The position numbers and the translations under genes are program-made. Below, piece after piece: positions 46,092 to 53,982 of a stretch of DNA of 64,000 bases (its first letter is position 1; each line of letters starts with the position of its first letter). The notes under the pieces were generated by a model. That model had not been told where the DNA came from and made no database searches. It worked only from the letters and a program-made list of their open reading frames with translations. The DNA comes from an uncultured Alistipes sp. (lineage in GTDB: Bacteria; Bacteroidota; Bacteroidia; Bacteroidales; Rikenellaceae). The stretch spans positions 39,529 through 103,528 of the forward strand of contig CANBCZ010000007.1 of the NCBI GenBank assembly GCA_947367255.1, in the 5' to 3' direction.

Positions 46092-46937
46092 ATGAAATAT
46101 TTTGGAGCGCACGTAAGTGCAGCCGGAGGTGTTGAGAACGCCCCATATAATGCAAAGGCTATCGGTGCTACAGCCTTCGCACTCTTTACTAAAAATCAGC
46201 GTCAGTGGTTGGCTCCGACTCTTACCGAGGAGCAGTGTGAGCGCTTTAAGGCGGCTTGTGCCGAGTGTGGATATGCTCCGCACCAGATCCTTCCGCACGA
46301 CAGCTATCTGATCAACCTCGGACATCCGGAGTTAGAGGGTCTTGAGAAGTCGCGCGAGTCATTCTTCGAGGAGATGGCGCGCTGTCAGGCACTTGGTCTT
46401 GACCGACTGAACTTCCACCCGGGCAGCCACCTGAATAAGATTACCTCGCTGATGAGCCTTAATCGTATTGCCGACTCGATAAATATGGCTCTCGAGCGCA
46501 CCGAGGGCGTTACTGCCGTTATCGAAAACACTGCAGGTCAGGGCTCTAACCTCGGATTTGCGTGGGAGCACCTTGCACACATTATCGAGCGTGTGGAGGA
46601 TAAGAGTCGTGTAGGTTACTGCATCGACACCTGCCACAGCTTTGCTGCAGGTCACGATCTGAGCTCTACTGAGGCGTGTGCAAAGACCTTTGCCGAGCTC
46701 GACAGTATTGTAAGCCTTAAGTATCTGCGCGGTATGCACCTGAACGATGCCCTTAAGCCGCTTGGTAGTCGTGTAGACCGCCACGCATCGCTCGGAGAGG
46801 GGACTATCGGCTGGGAGTGTTTCAAATATATCGCCACAAACCCCGCTTTCGACAATATCCCGCTTATCCTTGAGACTCCGAACGAGGAGCGTTGGGCGGA
46901 GGAGATTGCACAGTTGAAATCTTTTAGCCAGCAGTAG
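46092..46937 (+). CDS. nfo: Endonuclease IV
   Basis: Zinc-dependent AP endonuclease of base-excision repair. Starts [16 protein letters not shown], the family signature; [28 protein letters not shown] and ILETPNE carry the three-zinc ligands in order. 281 aa, full length. It heads a tight rightward set with a GDPD and ybaK (one base between each pair). Confidence 0.95.
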   Translation: MKYFGAHVSAAGGVENAPYNAKAIGATAFALFTKNQRQWLAPTLTEEQCERFKAACAECGYAPHQILPHDSYLINLGHPELEGLEKSRESFFEEMARCQALGLDRLNFHPGSHLNKITSLMSLNRIADSINMALERTEGVTAVIENTAGQGSNLGFAWEHLAHIIERVEDKSRVGYCIDTCHSFAAGHDLSSTEACAKTFAELDSIVSLKYLRGMHLNDALKPLGSRVDRHASLGEGTIGWECFKYIATNPAFDNIPLILETPNEERWAEEIAQLKSFSQQ

Positions 46938-46938
46938 T

Positions 46939-47862
46939 ATGAAGAGGTTTTTACTCTCTCTGTTCTTTGCCCTTGTGGCACTGACCGCTTTGGCACAGAG
47001 TCGTGCCGAGCGTATTCTCGCCGAGATTCGTAATCCGAAGTCGGACTATATCGTCGTCATTGCTCATCGCAGCGATTGGCGCCACTATCCGGAGAACTCA
47101 CTTGCCGCAATGGAGGGTGCAATAGCTATGGGTGTCGATATGGTCGAGATAGATGTACATCGCACAGCCGATGGAGTGCTTGTCTGCTGTCACGACAACT
47201 CTGTGGACCGCACCACAACGGGAAAGGGTAAGATCAGCGAGCTTACGGCAGAGTATATCTCGACCCTTAAGCTCAAGACCAAGGAGGGTGTTACAGAGTA
47301 TGGTGTGCCGACCCTTGCCGAGGCGCTTGACTTGTGCCGCGACCGCGTGCTGATAAATATCGACAAGGGTTATAACTACTACGACCAGATTCTTGCCATG
47401 CTCGCCGAGCGCAATATGGTCGAGCAGGTGGTAATCAAGAGCAGCAAAAAGCCTACAACCGTTGCCAAATACTTTGCAAAGCACGAGCAGAATATGCTCT
47501 ATATGCCTATTATCAACTATCGCGAAAAGAGTTGGGAGCGTCATAGTCCACTTTTTGAGAGTTATCTTGCCTCGGATGTACCGGTTATAGCCTACGAAAT
47601 CTGCTGGGACGGCACTCTGAAAGGGGAGCAGAAGATCTTCAAACGCGTGATTAAGAGTGGTGCAAGGTTGTGGGTAAATACCCTCTGGGACTCACTCTGT
47701 GGTGGTAAGGAAGGGAGTTTTGCAGATAACAATGCCCTTGGTGGCAATGAGAACAAGATATACGGTACGCTCATCAAGCGTGGCGTTACAATGATTCAGA
47801 CCGACCGCCCACAGTTGCTGCTCGACTACCTTGAGAGCAAGGGCAGACATACATTGAAGTAG
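46939..47862 (+). CDS. Secreted glycerophosphodiester phosphodiesterase
   Basis: 307 aa with a signal peptide ending TALAQ. GDPD motifs: VIAHRSDWRHYPENS (HR with S in place of the usual G), MVEIDVHRTADGVLVCCHDNSVDRTTTG with the E-x-D metal pair and the second catalytic histidine, and PTLAEAL. Hydrolyses glycerophosphodiesters to glycerol-3-phosphate and an alcohol. Unlike the GDPD lipoprotein near 24 kb it has all the catalytic residues and no extra domain. Confidence 0.9.
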   Translation: MKRFLLSLFFALVALTALAQSRAERILAEIRNPKSDYIVVIAHRSDWRHYPENSLAAMEGAIAMGVDMVEIDVHRTADGVLVCCHDNSVDRTTTGKGKISELTAEYISTLKLKTKEGVTEYGVPTLAEALDLCRDRVLINIDKGYNYYDQILAMLAERNMVEQVVIKSSKKPTTVAKYFAKHEQNMLYMPIINYREKSWERHSPLFESYLASDVPVIAYEICWDGTLKGEQKIFKRVIKSGARLWVNTLWDSLCGGKEGSFADNNALGGNENKIYGTLIKRGVTMIQTDRPQLLLDYLESKGRHTLK

Positions 47863-47863
47863 T

Positions 47864-48346
47864 ATGGCAAAGAAGATAGAGAAGACCAACGCAGCTCGAC
47901 TCCTTGACCGAGCAAAGGTCGCTTATGAGCTTGTTCCCTATGAGGTAGATGAGAATAACCTTGCGGCAACACATGTCGCCGAGTCACTGGGCGAGCCGAT
48001 AGAGCAGGTCTATAAGACGCTGGTGCTCAAGGGTGACAGAAACGGACACTTTGTCTGCATTGTTCAGGGCGATAAGGAGGTCGATTTGAAGGCTGCGGCA
48101 AAGGTCTCGGGCAATAAATCTGCCGAGATGATACCGATGAAGGAGCTACTGCCGACAACGGGTTATATTCGTGGCGGATGTACTCCGATAGGTATGAAAA
48201 AGCGCTTCCCAACCTTTATAGATGCCACCTGCACAGCCTTTGACCATATATTTATCAGCGCAGGTGTGCGAGGTCTGCAACTTAAAATCAACCCGAAAGA
48301 TTTGATCGCTTTTGTGGGTGCTGTCGTTGCTGAGATAGAGGGTTAG
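47864..48346 (+). CDS. ybaK: YbaK-type aminoacyl-tRNA deacylase
   Basis: 160 aa of the INS/YbaK/EbsC family, which hydrolyses Cys-tRNA(Pro) and related mischarged tRNAs. KTLVLKG with the conserved lysine (about residue 46), and GGCTPIGMKK and the D-x-T motif that follow, are typical. Two bases separate it from the GDPD gene, and its end overlaps recO on the opposite strand by four bases. Confidence 0.9.
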   Translation: MAKKIEKTNAARLLDRAKVAYELVPYEVDENNLAATHVAESLGEPIEQVYKTLVLKGDRNGHFVCIVQGDKEVDLKAAAKVSGNKSAEMIPMKELLPTTGYIRGGCTPIGMKKRFPTFIDATCTAFDHIFISAGVRGLQLKINPKDLIAFVGAVVAEIEG

Positions 48347-49068
48347 AAGACCTCTTGCAGTATCTGTATAGACTGTACGCGTCGGATAGATTCGAGGTGT
48401 ACGGTGTAGTAGTCTACCAATCCCTGCAGCATATCTACACGCTGATTTCGGTTAAGACCAATCTCTCCCAGATACTCCACATCGCACTCGATAAGGTCGT
48501 TCAGCAGTCGGGCATACTCCGTATTGAGGAACTTGTCGTGCAGCGGTCTTATAGGGGTGTACTCTCCCTCGCGCATATCGAAAAAGTTCTCCTCGATATA
48601 TTCGTTTCCGGGAGCAAAACCTAAAAAGCGGCTGATGTGCGCCAAGAACCAGAGGTGGAAGTTTGCCACCCCCTCCTCCATTGCATCCAGCGCCTCGACA
48701 CTTCCCCAGATAAAGTCGAAGAGCTGATTATTTGCCTCACTCTCCCCGATAAGACGATAGAGCACCTCTGCCATAAATAGCGCGATGGTCGATTTGCGGA
48801 TGTCGTAAGGGATGCTCTGCAGCAGTACCCCACTGTGCACATCCTTCATTCGGTGCAGATCGGTCTTGTCAGATATAAGTCCCTCAAACTCAAGGGTAAA
48901 CATCGGCTGTAGCAGTGCCAACTTCGAGCCTCGACCCTTACCCGAGCCTAACCCCTGCACGATGTAGCTCTGCCTGCCGAGCGTATCGGTAAGCAGGTTT
49001 ACGATAACCGCCTTGTCGCCATATTTTATGGAGTTGAGGACTATGCCTCGTGCCTTGTAGCTCTTCAT
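48343..49068 (-). CDS. recO: DNA repair protein RecO
   Basis: 241 aa. The N-terminal OB fold (KARGIVLNSIKYGDKAVIVNLLTDTLGRQSYIVQG) is clear and the C-terminal helical domain ends in LESIRRVQSIQIL. It loads RecA on SSB-coated DNA with RecR. Its start overlaps the xerD stop by four bases. Confidence 0.92.
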   Translation of the reverse strand: MKSYKARGIVLNSIKYGDKAVIVNLLTDTLGRQSYIVQGLGSGKGRGSKLALLQPMFTLEFEGLISDKTDLHRMKDVHSGVLLQSIPYDIRKSTIALFMAEVLYRLIGESEANNQLFDFIWGSVEALDAMEEGVANFHLWFLAHISRFLGFAPGNEYIEENFFDMREGEYTPIRPLHDKFLNTEYARLLNDLIECDVEYLGEIGLNRNQRVDMLQGLVDYYTVHLESIRRVQSIQILQEVF

Positions 49069-49985
49069 AGCTTAATCTTGTCTATCGCACCGCGCAGATG
49101 GTCTGGGTTGAGGTGTGTGTATATCTCTGTGGTGGTGATATTCTCGTGACCGAGCATCTCCTGCACCTGTCGAATACTCGCTCCGCCGGCGAGCAGATGT
49201 GTGGCAAATGAGTGACGGAAGGTGTGCGGGCTTACGGTTTTTGTCACTCCGGCATACTCGGCAGCCTGACGGATGATGTTGAATACCATCACACGCGAGA
49301 GTTTCGACTGTCGGTTACTCAAAAAGAGTGTCTCCTCGCTGCGGGCAGTTGCCGTTGCCGACTCCCTGCTCTTTAGCCCCTTACGGTCGTCGAGGTACTG
49401 CATAACATACTCCTGAGCCACCCTGCCGATAGGTACAAGGCGCTGCTTGCTGCCCTTACCCATTACGCGGATATAACCCTCGCCAAAGAACAGATCGCCA
49501 AGCGTAAGGTTTATGAGCTCCGATACACGCAGTCCGCAGGAGTACATCAGCTCCAGCATAGCCCTGTCACGACGACCCTTTGCCGTTGTGGTGTCGGTGC
49601 TGAGGATAATTCGCTCGACCTCCTCGACAGAGAGCACATCGGGCAGTGTTCGGCTACTCTTCGGTGCTGTGATAAACTCCGCAGGAGAGGCATCTATCTT
49701 GTCAGATATGAGCAGATAGTTGAAAAAACTCTTCACACCACTCAGCTCGCGTGCCTGCGACGACTTTTTATGCTTGCGCTCCAGCAGATGGGTCAGAAAA
49801 CGCTCGACCATATACTCCTCGACGGCTGTCGGCGCAACATCGTACATTCTGAGAATAAAGTTTTCAAAGATTGTAATGTCACGAATATACGCCTCGACGC
49901 TGTTTTGTGACAGATTCTTCTCCAAACGGATATATGTTTTGTAGCCTTGAATGGTTTTATCCCACTTTTCGCTGTTTTGTGCCAT
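49065..49985 (-). CDS. xerD: Tyrosine recombinase XerD
   Basis: 306 aa. N-terminal SAM-like DNA-binding domain and C-terminal catalytic domain with R (YSCGLRVSEL), H-x-x-R (SPHTFRHSFATHLL), H (GHENITTTEIYTH) and the nucleophile Y in TEIYTHL. Full length and close to chromosomal XerD, the resolver of chromosome dimers at dif. Its coupling to recO argues for a housekeeping role rather than a phage integrase. Confidence 0.9.
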   Translation of the reverse strand: MAQNSEKWDKTIQGYKTYIRLEKNLSQNSVEAYIRDITIFENFILRMYDVAPTAVEEYMVERFLTHLLERKHKKSSQARELSGVKSFFNYLLISDKIDASPAEFITAPKSSRTLPDVLSVEEVERIILSTDTTTAKGRRDRAMLELMYSCGLRVSELINLTLGDLFFGEGYIRVMGKGSKQRLVPIGRVAQEYVMQYLDDRKGLKSRESATATARSEETLFLSNRQSKLSRVMVFNIIRQAAEYAGVTKTVSPHTFRHSFATHLLAGGASIRQVQEMLGHENITTTEIYTHLNPDHLRGAIDKIKL

Positions 49986-50030
49986 ATATTTATTAAATTT
50001 GCAGAGCGAAGATACAAAATTTTACATAAT

Positions 50031-50864
50031 ATGAACTATGTTGAGTTAAATATTTCTGTTCCGAGTGCAGAAATAGCCGAGATTTTGACTGCCGAGCTGT
50101 CGGAGTTGCCATTTGATAGTTTTGTCACAGAGAGGGATAGACTCAAGGCATATATCCCGCAGGATGCCCTTGTAGATTGTAAGGAGGATGCAGATGCAAT
50201 ACTTGCCGACTATGGTATTACCGACTGCCGCTATGTGCAGATTGAGGCGCAGAATTGGAATGCCCTCTGGGAGAGCAACTTCGAACCTGTGGATGTCGAT
50301 GGTCGCGTGCTTATCCGCGCTCCGTTCCACGCTCCGAGCCCTACTGCAGAGTTCGAGGTGGTCATTATGCCGAAGATGTCGTTCGGTACGGGTCACCACG
50401 CAACAACAAAGATGATGGTCGAGATGATTCTCGACTCGGATCTGAAGGGCAAGATCGGTCTTGATATGGGTAGCGGTACGGGCGTGCTTGCTATTGCAGC
50501 CTGCAAGTGCGGCGCCGAGCGACTCGATGCAGTGGATATCGACGACTTTGCATACGAAAATTGTGGCGAAAATATCGTTACCAATGGCGTCGCCGACCGT
50601 ATAACACCAATTATGGGCGATGCTCGCGCCATAGCCGGTCGCAAGTACGACTTTATCCTTGCCAATATCAACCGCAATATCCTGCTGGGCGATATGGATA
50701 ACTATCTCAAGTGCCTCAACCCCGGCGGCGAGATCTTCTTCAGCGGCTTCCTCGATAGCGATGTCGATGCAATGACCGCAGCCAGCACCTCTCGCGGCCT
50801 CACCCCGCAGCATCAGCGCCACACCAACGGCTGGGCCGCCCTCTCCTTCATAAAACCTCTCTAA
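50031..50864 (+). CDS. prmA: Ribosomal protein L11 methyltransferase
   Basis: SAM-dependent enzyme that methylates L11, 277 aa. MPKMSFGTGHHATTKMM is the PrmA signature, followed by the class I SAM motif GLDMGSGTGVLAIAA and ILANINRNILL (N-P-P-Y-like motif IV). I start at ATG 50031 (MNYVELNI); the longer frame to 49947 overlaps xerD's start. The stop codon lies inside its terminator stem. Confidence 0.92.
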   Translation: MNYVELNISVPSAEIAEILTAELSELPFDSFVTERDRLKAYIPQDALVDCKEDADAILADYGITDCRYVQIEAQNWNALWESNFEPVDVDGRVLIRAPFHAPSPTAEFEVVIMPKMSFGTGHHATTKMMVEMILDSDLKGKIGLDMGSGTGVLAIAACKCGAERLDAVDIDDFAYENCGENIVTNGVADRITPIMGDARAIAGRKYDFILANINRNILLGDMDNYLKCLNPGGEIFFSGFLDSDVDAMTAASTSRGLTPQHQRHTNGWAALSFIKPL

Positions 50865-50889
50865 CACAGAGAGGTTTCATCTCTTTTTT
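50853..50889 (+). terminator. prmA terminator
   Basis: AAACCTCTCT (50853-50862) pairs with AGAGAGGTTT (50868-50877) with the TAA in the stem/loop, then a T-run after ATCTC. It marks the last core gene before the AT-rich island. Confidence 0.75.
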
Positions 50890-50923
50890 CAAACTGCCGA
50901 ATTGCAATAATTCTGTAATCTAA

Positions 50924-51547
50924 CTATACATTTACACTATCAATCTCTCGCTGCAAAAGGTGGAGAAATTTCGCTGCGTGGGCACCGTCCATCTGGGTAT
51001 GGTGGAATTGGAACGACACACTTAGCGTGGTCTTGAATAGTCCTCGTTTGTACTTGCCCCAAATCATAAACGGATTGTTGAAAATGCCGCTATACATACC
51101 CACCGCACCATCAATTTCGTACTGCGCCAATGCCGAGGTGCCGATAACCATACTCTCGACCGAGAGGTCGTGGTCGGAGCAACTTTGTGCTACTTGTTGG
51201 GTCAGATGCAAGTAACCTTTGTTGAATTGCTCTAAATCCTTACTAAAAGGGAGGTCACACGAACTCACCTCGCCTGCCGAGTTGGCAACAATTGTGTTTA
51301 CAGCGATGGTGTCGTACTGCATCAACTTTCCATTCACGGGCAACAGATAAAACTCCTTGACCTGCGTTGCAGCACGACCGATGCAGTAGCACATCAGCAT
51401 ATTGAATTTCAACCCACGCTTACGGCTGATTTTCAAAAGGCGTGACACATCGAGCGTCTTGAAAAATGTAACCATCGGATTGGGTGCCTGCATCCACATA
51501 TCGAATGCGTATGCGCGTGTTGTCTCTTGGGGATTTATCTCTCTCAT
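50924..51547 (-). CDS. Chloramphenicol acetyltransferase-like acyltransferase
   Basis: 207 aa, CAT fold. The catalytic H-H-x-x-x-D-G motif (FQFHHTQMDGAHAAKF) is near the C terminus, and a MIWGKYK stretch is also CAT-like. It may acetylate chloramphenicol or another hydroxyl substrate; Bacteroidetes carry many such enzymes with no proven resistance role. A -7 box lies upstream. It sits at the left edge of the defence island. Confidence 0.8.
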   Translation of the reverse strand: MREINPQETTRAYAFDMWMQAPNPMVTFFKTLDVSRLLKISRKRGLKFNMLMCYCIGRAATQVKEFYLLPVNGKLMQYDTIAVNTIVANSAGEVSSCDLPFSKDLEQFNKGYLHLTQQVAQSCSDHDLSVESMVIGTSALAQYEIDGAVGMYSGIFNNPFMIWGKYKRGLFKTTLSVSFQFHHTQMDGAHAAKFLHLLQREIDSVNV

Positions 51548-51573
51548 AGCTGTAAATTTTTGATAAAGGGTCG

Positions 51574-51581
51574 CAAAGGTA
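51574..51581 (-). promoter_or_regulatory. -7 box of the CAT-like gene
   Basis: TACCTTTG on the minus strand, 27 bases before the start. It lies just after the alcohol dehydrogenase remnant. Confidence 0.55.
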
Positions 51582-51600
51582 ATAAATTCTTTGCAAAGTC

Positions 51601-51657
51601 CTTTGGCTTATCGATTAACTCGAACTTGCCAGGGGCTATGTAGGTGTAGGCGAGCAT
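51601..51657 (-). pseudogene. Remnant of an alcohol dehydrogenase N-terminus
   Basis: A 19-codon stretch begins MLAYTYIAPGKFELIDKPK, which reads like the first residues of a zinc-dependent alcohol dehydrogenase (M-K-A-x-x-Y-x-x-P-G-K-x-x-L-x-x-K-P-x-P). After this point the frame continues into the CAT promoter with unrelated residues. It is probably a scar left by a deletion or insertion. Short, so only moderately sure. Confidence 0.42.
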
Positions 51658-51693
51658 AGGTTTATATGCTATATGTGAATATATAATCTCCTA

Positions 51694-51942
51694 TTACCGT
51701 TTGTATTTGTAAAAGGCATATATGGTTTGCCAGGATCCATATGCAATTGCTATTTTTGCAAAAAACAATAGTATCCTACCGTATATATTTAATTGCATTG
51801 GTTGAGGAGTGGATGACAAATTGAAAATATCTAACAAACTCAAATATCCCTCTAGTACCTCTCCAAAATTATGAAATCGAAAGTCTATGATAAAGTATTG
51901 CGTTTCTGTTCCGCAGTAATTTATGATGAAATAGAAAAGCAA
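51694..51942 (-). pseudogene. Fragment of a membrane protein C-terminus
   Basis: Open frame of 82 codons from a TTG, with two hydrophobic segments and an ending AKIAIAYGSWQTIYAFYKYKR like the tails of Bacteroidetes pentapeptide-repeat/ion-channel membrane proteins. There is no ATG, and the frame stays open upstream into the ATPase gene (at least to 51996) with plausible membrane sequence (RGAGFTLIITLLFYF). It looks like the 3' end of a gene whose 5' part was lost when it joined the ATPase gene. Confidence 0.5.
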
Positions 51943-51971
51943 AGTGATTATCAGAGTAAACCCTGCACCTC

Positions 51972-52682
51972 TTATCCAACTTCTATAACATTGTAGAACA
52001 ACCCATGATGTGTTGAAATGAGTGTCTTAATTTTATTATCTTCTCTTTTGAGTATTTGTGCTAAATGAGCACCTATTAATATGGCATGATTATCATCTAA
52101 AGAGGATACAGGATCATCTATGTATAAATATTTCACCCATTTATACTTTTCGTTACCATCAATAGCCATTTGAGCAATAGCTAAGAAGAAACACCATATA
52201 AAAAGAGTTTCTTCACCTCGAGAAATCTTTATGTTTTCAATGATTTTTTTATTCCCGTTTTCATCAAGTTCATTTACTGTGCGAGTAAATGAAATACGAG
52301 GCTTTTTATGCTCTGCATCTTTGGGTAATATTTTGAAATCAAAATCTACATATCTATGTAGAAATGGTCTAATTTTGTTATCTAAATCAGAACCTTCCAT
52401 TCCGTCAAAGAAATGAGAATCATCGTTTATGATTAAATACCGATCTATATTGTTGTCTAAATCATTATCCCATATGAATAGATCTTCTGTATATGCATTA
52501 AAATACAAAGTATCGCCATCTTCTCCTTCTTGCTTTTTCAAATCTTTGAAAGCCATTGACAAACGGGTTTTGCCAACTCCATTATGAGCAAAAATGATGT
52601 TATACTTTTTGTCAAGTGAACGAAAATATTGTACTATATCATCAAGACTCTGATAAATCTGAGTTTCTATTTGCTTTGCCAT
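51972..52682 (-). CDS. Truncated PrrC/RloC-like AAA ATPase
   Basis: 236 aa ATPase of the AAA_13 type that includes anticodon nucleases found in type I restriction loci. Walker A AHNGVGKT (residues 32-39), ABC signature ISRGEETLF, Walker B YLYIDDPVSSLDD and the H-loop STHHGLF are all present. The frame stops eight residues later, so the C-terminal nuclease domain (~150 aa in PrrC) is missing. Twelve bases follow hsdS, as in PrrC loci. Probably a decayed tRNA-cleaving guard of the restriction system. Confidence 0.75.
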   Translation of the reverse strand: MAKQIETQIYQSLDDIVQYFRSLDKKYNIIFAHNGVGKTRLSMAFKDLKKQEGEDGDTLYFNAYTEDLFIWDNDLDNNIDRYLIINDDSHFFDGMEGSDLDNKIRPFLHRYVDFDFKILPKDAEHKKPRISFTRTVNELDENGNKKIIENIKISRGEETLFIWCFFLAIAQMAIDGNEKYKWVKYLYIDDPVSSLDDNHAILIGAHLAQILKREDNKIKTLISTHHGLFYNVIEVG

Positions 52683-52694
52683 AATTGCTCCATT

Positions 52695-53954
52695 TTATAG
52701 TTTGGGAAATAGTTGTTGCATTAGCCCCTTTTTATGTAGTTCCAATGCTTTTATCTTTTTATCATATTCTTCTATTTGTTTGTCAACAGAAGATAATGTT
52801 TCTGCGATTTTTATTTGTTCATCTTCATTCTCGGGTATGACTAACTCAATCTCCTTAAATTTGGTTTTGGAGATATTAAATCTCGTAATACCCTGCGCAA
52901 TGCGTACAACCGCAGTTCTATATACATCGCTACTAAAGAGGTATATCAAGAACTTCGCATCTATAGATTCGTTGTCAAATAAACGATATATGAAACAGAA
53001 ACTATTTAAGTAGCACTCTGGTATGTTTTTGTTAGTTACGACAGCTGTATAGCCGACTTCATTTGGTGTCTCTGATGACATTGTAACTAAAACATCTCTA
53101 TACTGTAGTTTATTTTGTGTTTCGTTTTCAGAAACCTGTACCAATGCACATTCAGAAAAATCAATTTCAGATGAGTTGAACACTTGTTTATATGTAACAA
53201 ATGGCTTTCCTGTTCCAAAATCTTCCGCACTCTTACCAGATAAACCTCCAAGGGTTTCTCCGATGGATCCAAGTTGCTTTGGAGTCCATTCCTTTGTGCC
53301 TATAAATTCCGGGAAACGGAGTTCGGGTGTGGTTTTGCCTTTGGCCGGGAATAGGCGTTGCATTAAGCCTTTCTTGTGCTCCTTTAATAGCTCAAGTTTA
53401 CGCTTTGTCGCATCAATATACTTATCCAATGACGACAGGCAATCTGCAATCTTCTTTTGCTCTGCAAGACTAGGACATGGGAGTTTGATATCCGAGAATT
53501 GTTTATATGATACCATCTTGCCATCTCTGATACCTTCCAAGTTGCGATTTAACGCCTGGATGTATTGAAACGATTTGAAATAATGACGATAAAAATCATC
53601 ACATATTTTACTGTGTTTTTTTCGTAAAACAATATAGGCAGGACTACACAATCCTTTATATCTCGAATACTCTATACCGCCTTGAAACGATCTGAGACTT
53701 ATGATAAAATCTCCGATTTCAACAATTTTATACCCTTCAATACTCTTGTCATTAACAATAACTCTGTAATTGATTTCATCTCTTGGAATGGCCCCATTAT
53801 CCTGTGTAATGGCCAATATTGGTAAATCTGATTTGTGTTTTTTATTAACGATAGAATCGTATAGCATGTTGCCATACTCATAATTCCACTCCCCATCATT
53901 TTGAAACTCTGGGAAGCGGAGTGTAGGGATATATTTTTTATTTTCGGTAGCCAT
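52695..53954 (-). CDS. hsdS: Type I restriction specificity subunit
   Basis: 419 aa with two target-recognition domains separated by conserved helical repeats: LDKYIDATKRKLELLKEHKKGLMQRLFPA and VDKQIEEYDKKIKALELHKKGLMQQLFP. ELRFPEF-type motifs start each half (residues ~11 and ~213). It sets the DNA sequence recognised by the type I complex. 28 bases follow hsdR. No second hsdS or invertase gene is nearby, so phase variation by inversion is not indicated. Confidence 0.92.
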   Translation of the reverse strand: MATENKKYIPTLRFPEFQNDGEWNYEYGNMLYDSIVNKKHKSDLPILAITQDNGAIPRDEINYRVIVNDKSIEGYKIVEIGDFIISLRSFQGGIEYSRYKGLCSPAYIVLRKKHSKICDDFYRHYFKSFQYIQALNRNLEGIRDGKMVSYKQFSDIKLPCPSLAEQKKIADCLSSLDKYIDATKRKLELLKEHKKGLMQRLFPAKGKTTPELRFPEFIGTKEWTPKQLGSIGETLGGLSGKSAEDFGTGKPFVTYKQVFNSSEIDFSECALVQVSENETQNKLQYRDVLVTMSSETPNEVGYTAVVTNKNIPECYLNSFCFIYRLFDNESIDAKFLIYLFSSDVYRTAVVRIAQGITRFNISKTKFKEIELVIPENEDEQIKIAETLSSVDKQIEEYDKKIKALELHKKGLMQQLFPKL

Positions 53955-53982
53955 TTCAATTACTCTTCACGGTAGGTTAAAA

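Noticed and set aside
49065..49985. Phage or element integrase next to the island
   Set aside because: The protein is full-length XerD-like, overlaps recO, and is separated from the island by prmA and its terminator; a chromosomal recombinase is simpler.
52695..53954. Phase-variable hsdS shufflon
   Set aside because: Internal helical repeats are the normal HsdS repeats; no silent hsdS copies or invertase gene and no long inverted repeats were found.
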